A program made the translations under genes and the position numbers. From Bacillota bacterium (GTDB lineage: Bacteria > Bacillota > Bacilli > Paenibacillales > Paenibacillaceae), in contig JAEZCJ010000114.1 of assembly GCA_023433615.1 (NCBI GenBank), forward strand, positions 1-5,772: a DNA stretch of 5,772 bases, written 5' to 3'. The stretch's first letter is position 1, and every line of letters starts with the position of its first letter. This document shows positions 4,854-5,772 of this stretch, piece by piece. The notes beneath the pieces are model-generated. The model did not search any database. It saw nothing but the letters and a program-made list of their open reading frames with translations, and had not been told where the DNA came from.

Positions 4854-5711
4854 TTAGGCCAATTGCTCCAACAATTCTAGCAGCCTCTCTAAGTCTTGCT
4901 TGTTGTAATACAGCAGCTCTATTCTTCCCTTGTCCTTCTGCTGCTTGATCTTCACGGTCGTTTTGAATCGTTCGCGCAATGATTCCTCCAGCTGCTCTAT
5001 GAATGGGTCCCGTTTTTTCGACTTGGCAGTCTGCGGCTGATCCTGCTTCTCGCCGCCGCGTTCCAGCTTTTGAATCGTCTCCTCAAGTTCCCTGACGCTC
5101 CACTCGTTCTCGATACTCATTCTTGCAAGCTCGCGTTTCTTCGCATCTTCCTTCAACCCCGCAAGCGCCCTAGCATGTCCCATCGATAATGTTCCACGTG
5201 AAACATTATCCTTGATTTCTGCTGGCAATGCGAGCAAACGCAGGAAGTTCGCGATATGCGAACGCGACTTGCCTACCTTGAGCGACAGTTCCTCTTGCGT
5301 AAGATTGAACTTATCCATTATGGATTGATAAGCGATAGCAAGCTCGATCGCATTCAGATCTTCGCGCTGCAGGTTCTCGATTAAGGCAATCTCCATCGCT
5401 TGCTGGTCGGAGAAGCTTCTAACGACCGCAGGAATCGTCGCATTGCCGAGCAGCTGCGAAGCACGGAAGCGCCTCTCACCCGCAATTATCTCATAGCCCT
5501 TCACGACGCTGCGGACGATGATCGGTTGAATCACGCCATGCTGCTTAATCGATTCCGCAAGATCCTTAATCGCGTCTTCGTCAAAGGTTTTGCGCGGCTG
5601 ATAAGGATTCGGCCGCAGTTGAGATAACGTAATTTCGATGACCTTATCGTCTTCGTTCACGGATAAGGAAGGAATCAATGCATCCAGCCCTCTACCTAGC
5701 CGCTTGCTCAT
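4854..5711 (-). CDS. parB: Chromosome partitioning protein ParB (Spo0J)
   Basis: A full-length 285-residue ParB/Spo0J, the CTP-dependent DNA clamp that loads at parS, spreads, and recruits SMC for origin segregation. The start MSKRLGRGLDALIP is the conserved Soj-interacting tail that stimulates ParA ATPase. The CTP-binding domain shows the three family motifs RPNPYQPR (33-40), GERRFRA (78-84) and ENLQRE (112-117). The helix-turn-helix parS reader is at about 137-160 (LTQEELSLKVGKSRSHIANF), followed by MGHARAL (177-183). A charged linker (about 215-235) leads to the leucine-rich C-terminal dimerisation domain ending LERLLELLEQLA. All parts are intact and the length is typical. The ATG overlaps the soj 3' end by 20 nt, with AAGGAAG 9 nt upstream, so soj and parB form one operon. 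A parS lies inside the gene. Confidence 0.98.
   Translation of the reverse strand: MSKRLGRGLDALIPSLSVNEDDKVIEITLSQLRPNPYQPRKTFDEDAIKDLAESIKQHGVIQPIIVRSVVKGYEIIAGERRFRASQLLGNATIPAVVRSFSDQQAMEIALIENLQREDLNAIELAIAYQSIMDKFNLTQEELSLKVGKSRSHIANFLRLLALPAEIKDNVSRGTLSMGHARALAGLKEDAKKRELARMSIENEWSVRELEETIQKLERGGEKQDQPQTAKSKKRDPFIEQLEESLRERFKTTVKIKQQKDKGRIELLYYNKQDLERLLELLEQLA
5190..5205. promoter_or_regulatory. parS: parS centromere site inside parB
   Basis: TGTTCCACGTGAAACA matches the Bacillus parS consensus TGTTNCACGTGAAACA at every defined base. ParB binds here and loads as a CTP clamp. It overlaps codons for NVSRGT just before the MGHARAL motif, the same internal location as a parS in B. subtilis spo0J. 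Symmetry extends outward to 5185-5210, giving a 26-bp palindrome with one mismatched pair (5194/5201). It is the only parS seen in the window. Confidence 0.96.
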
Positions 5712-5772
5712 ACGTAATCACTTCCTTCGCCAATTCAAGATAAACCTCCGCACCCTTGGATCGCGGATCATA
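5692..5772 (-). CDS. parA: ParA/Soj ATPase, C-terminal 26 residues (partial)
   Basis: The minus-strand frame entering from the right edge reads YDPRSKGAEVYLELAKEVIT followed by YEQAAR and a TAG stop at 5694-5692. This matches the C-terminus of Soj/ParA, where the YDP...GA..Y..LAKE pattern is conserved. Soj is the deviant Walker ATPase that works with ParB on origin segregation and, in B. subtilis, regulates DnaA. The stop lies inside parB, overlapping it by 20 nt in another frame, which supports translational coupling. The ATPase motifs are outside the window, so only identity and position can be stated. Confidence 0.93.
   Translation of the reverse strand, partial: YDPRSKGAEVYLELAKEVITYEQAAR

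Noticed and set aside
1..5772. CRISPR array, prophage genes or toxin-antitoxin system
   Set aside because: No regularly spaced repeats, phage structural genes or recognisable toxin-antitoxin pair are present; the only mobile DNA seen is the group II intron.

Overview
The window looks like a Firmicutes chromosome segment beside the replication origin, most likely from Paenibacillaceae. Three things point there: a soj/parB pair with a parS site inside parB, a YyaC-type sporulation gene (so an endospore former), and strong AGGAGG-type ribosome binding sites. The genus is inferred from protein flavour and moderate GC, with no database search.

Reading from the right edge, most genes lie on the minus strand. 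The last 26 codons of soj (parA) enter the window and overlap the start of parB by 20 nt. ParB is complete and its coding sequence carries a canonical parS. After a 148-nt gap, holding a candidate promoter framed by a 10-bp inverted repeat, come a class V aminotransferase of the cysteine desulfurase family and a small membrane-anchored DUF4446 protein. That pair converges with yyaC, the only plus-strand gene, and their 3' ends overlap by 23 nt. Beyond yyaC a divergent intergenic region (about 2139-2433) holds candidate promoters on both strands and a small hairpin. It leads leftwards into a compact operon: DUF3343 (putative sulfur/selenium carrier), an MscS-family mechanosensitive channel, and the small Cys-containing DUF951 protein.

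After a weak terminator comes tRNA-Ser(CGA) on the minus strand with its own promoter and a clear intrinsic terminator. Directly behind that terminator's T tract starts a group II intron, of which the window holds the 5' ribozyme part (about 480 nt) and the first 16 residues of the intron-encoded reverse transcriptase/maturase. The intron runs off the left edge.

Functionally the window combines chromosome segregation (Soj, ParB, parS), sporulation (YyaC), probable sulfur or selenium handling (class V enzyme plus DUF3343), osmotic protection (MscS) and translation (tRNA-Ser), plus one retroelement. I found no wholly new system. The most informative non-gene features are the intron insertion after the tRNA terminator, the parS with extended symmetric arms, and the inverted repeat around the aminotransferase promoter.
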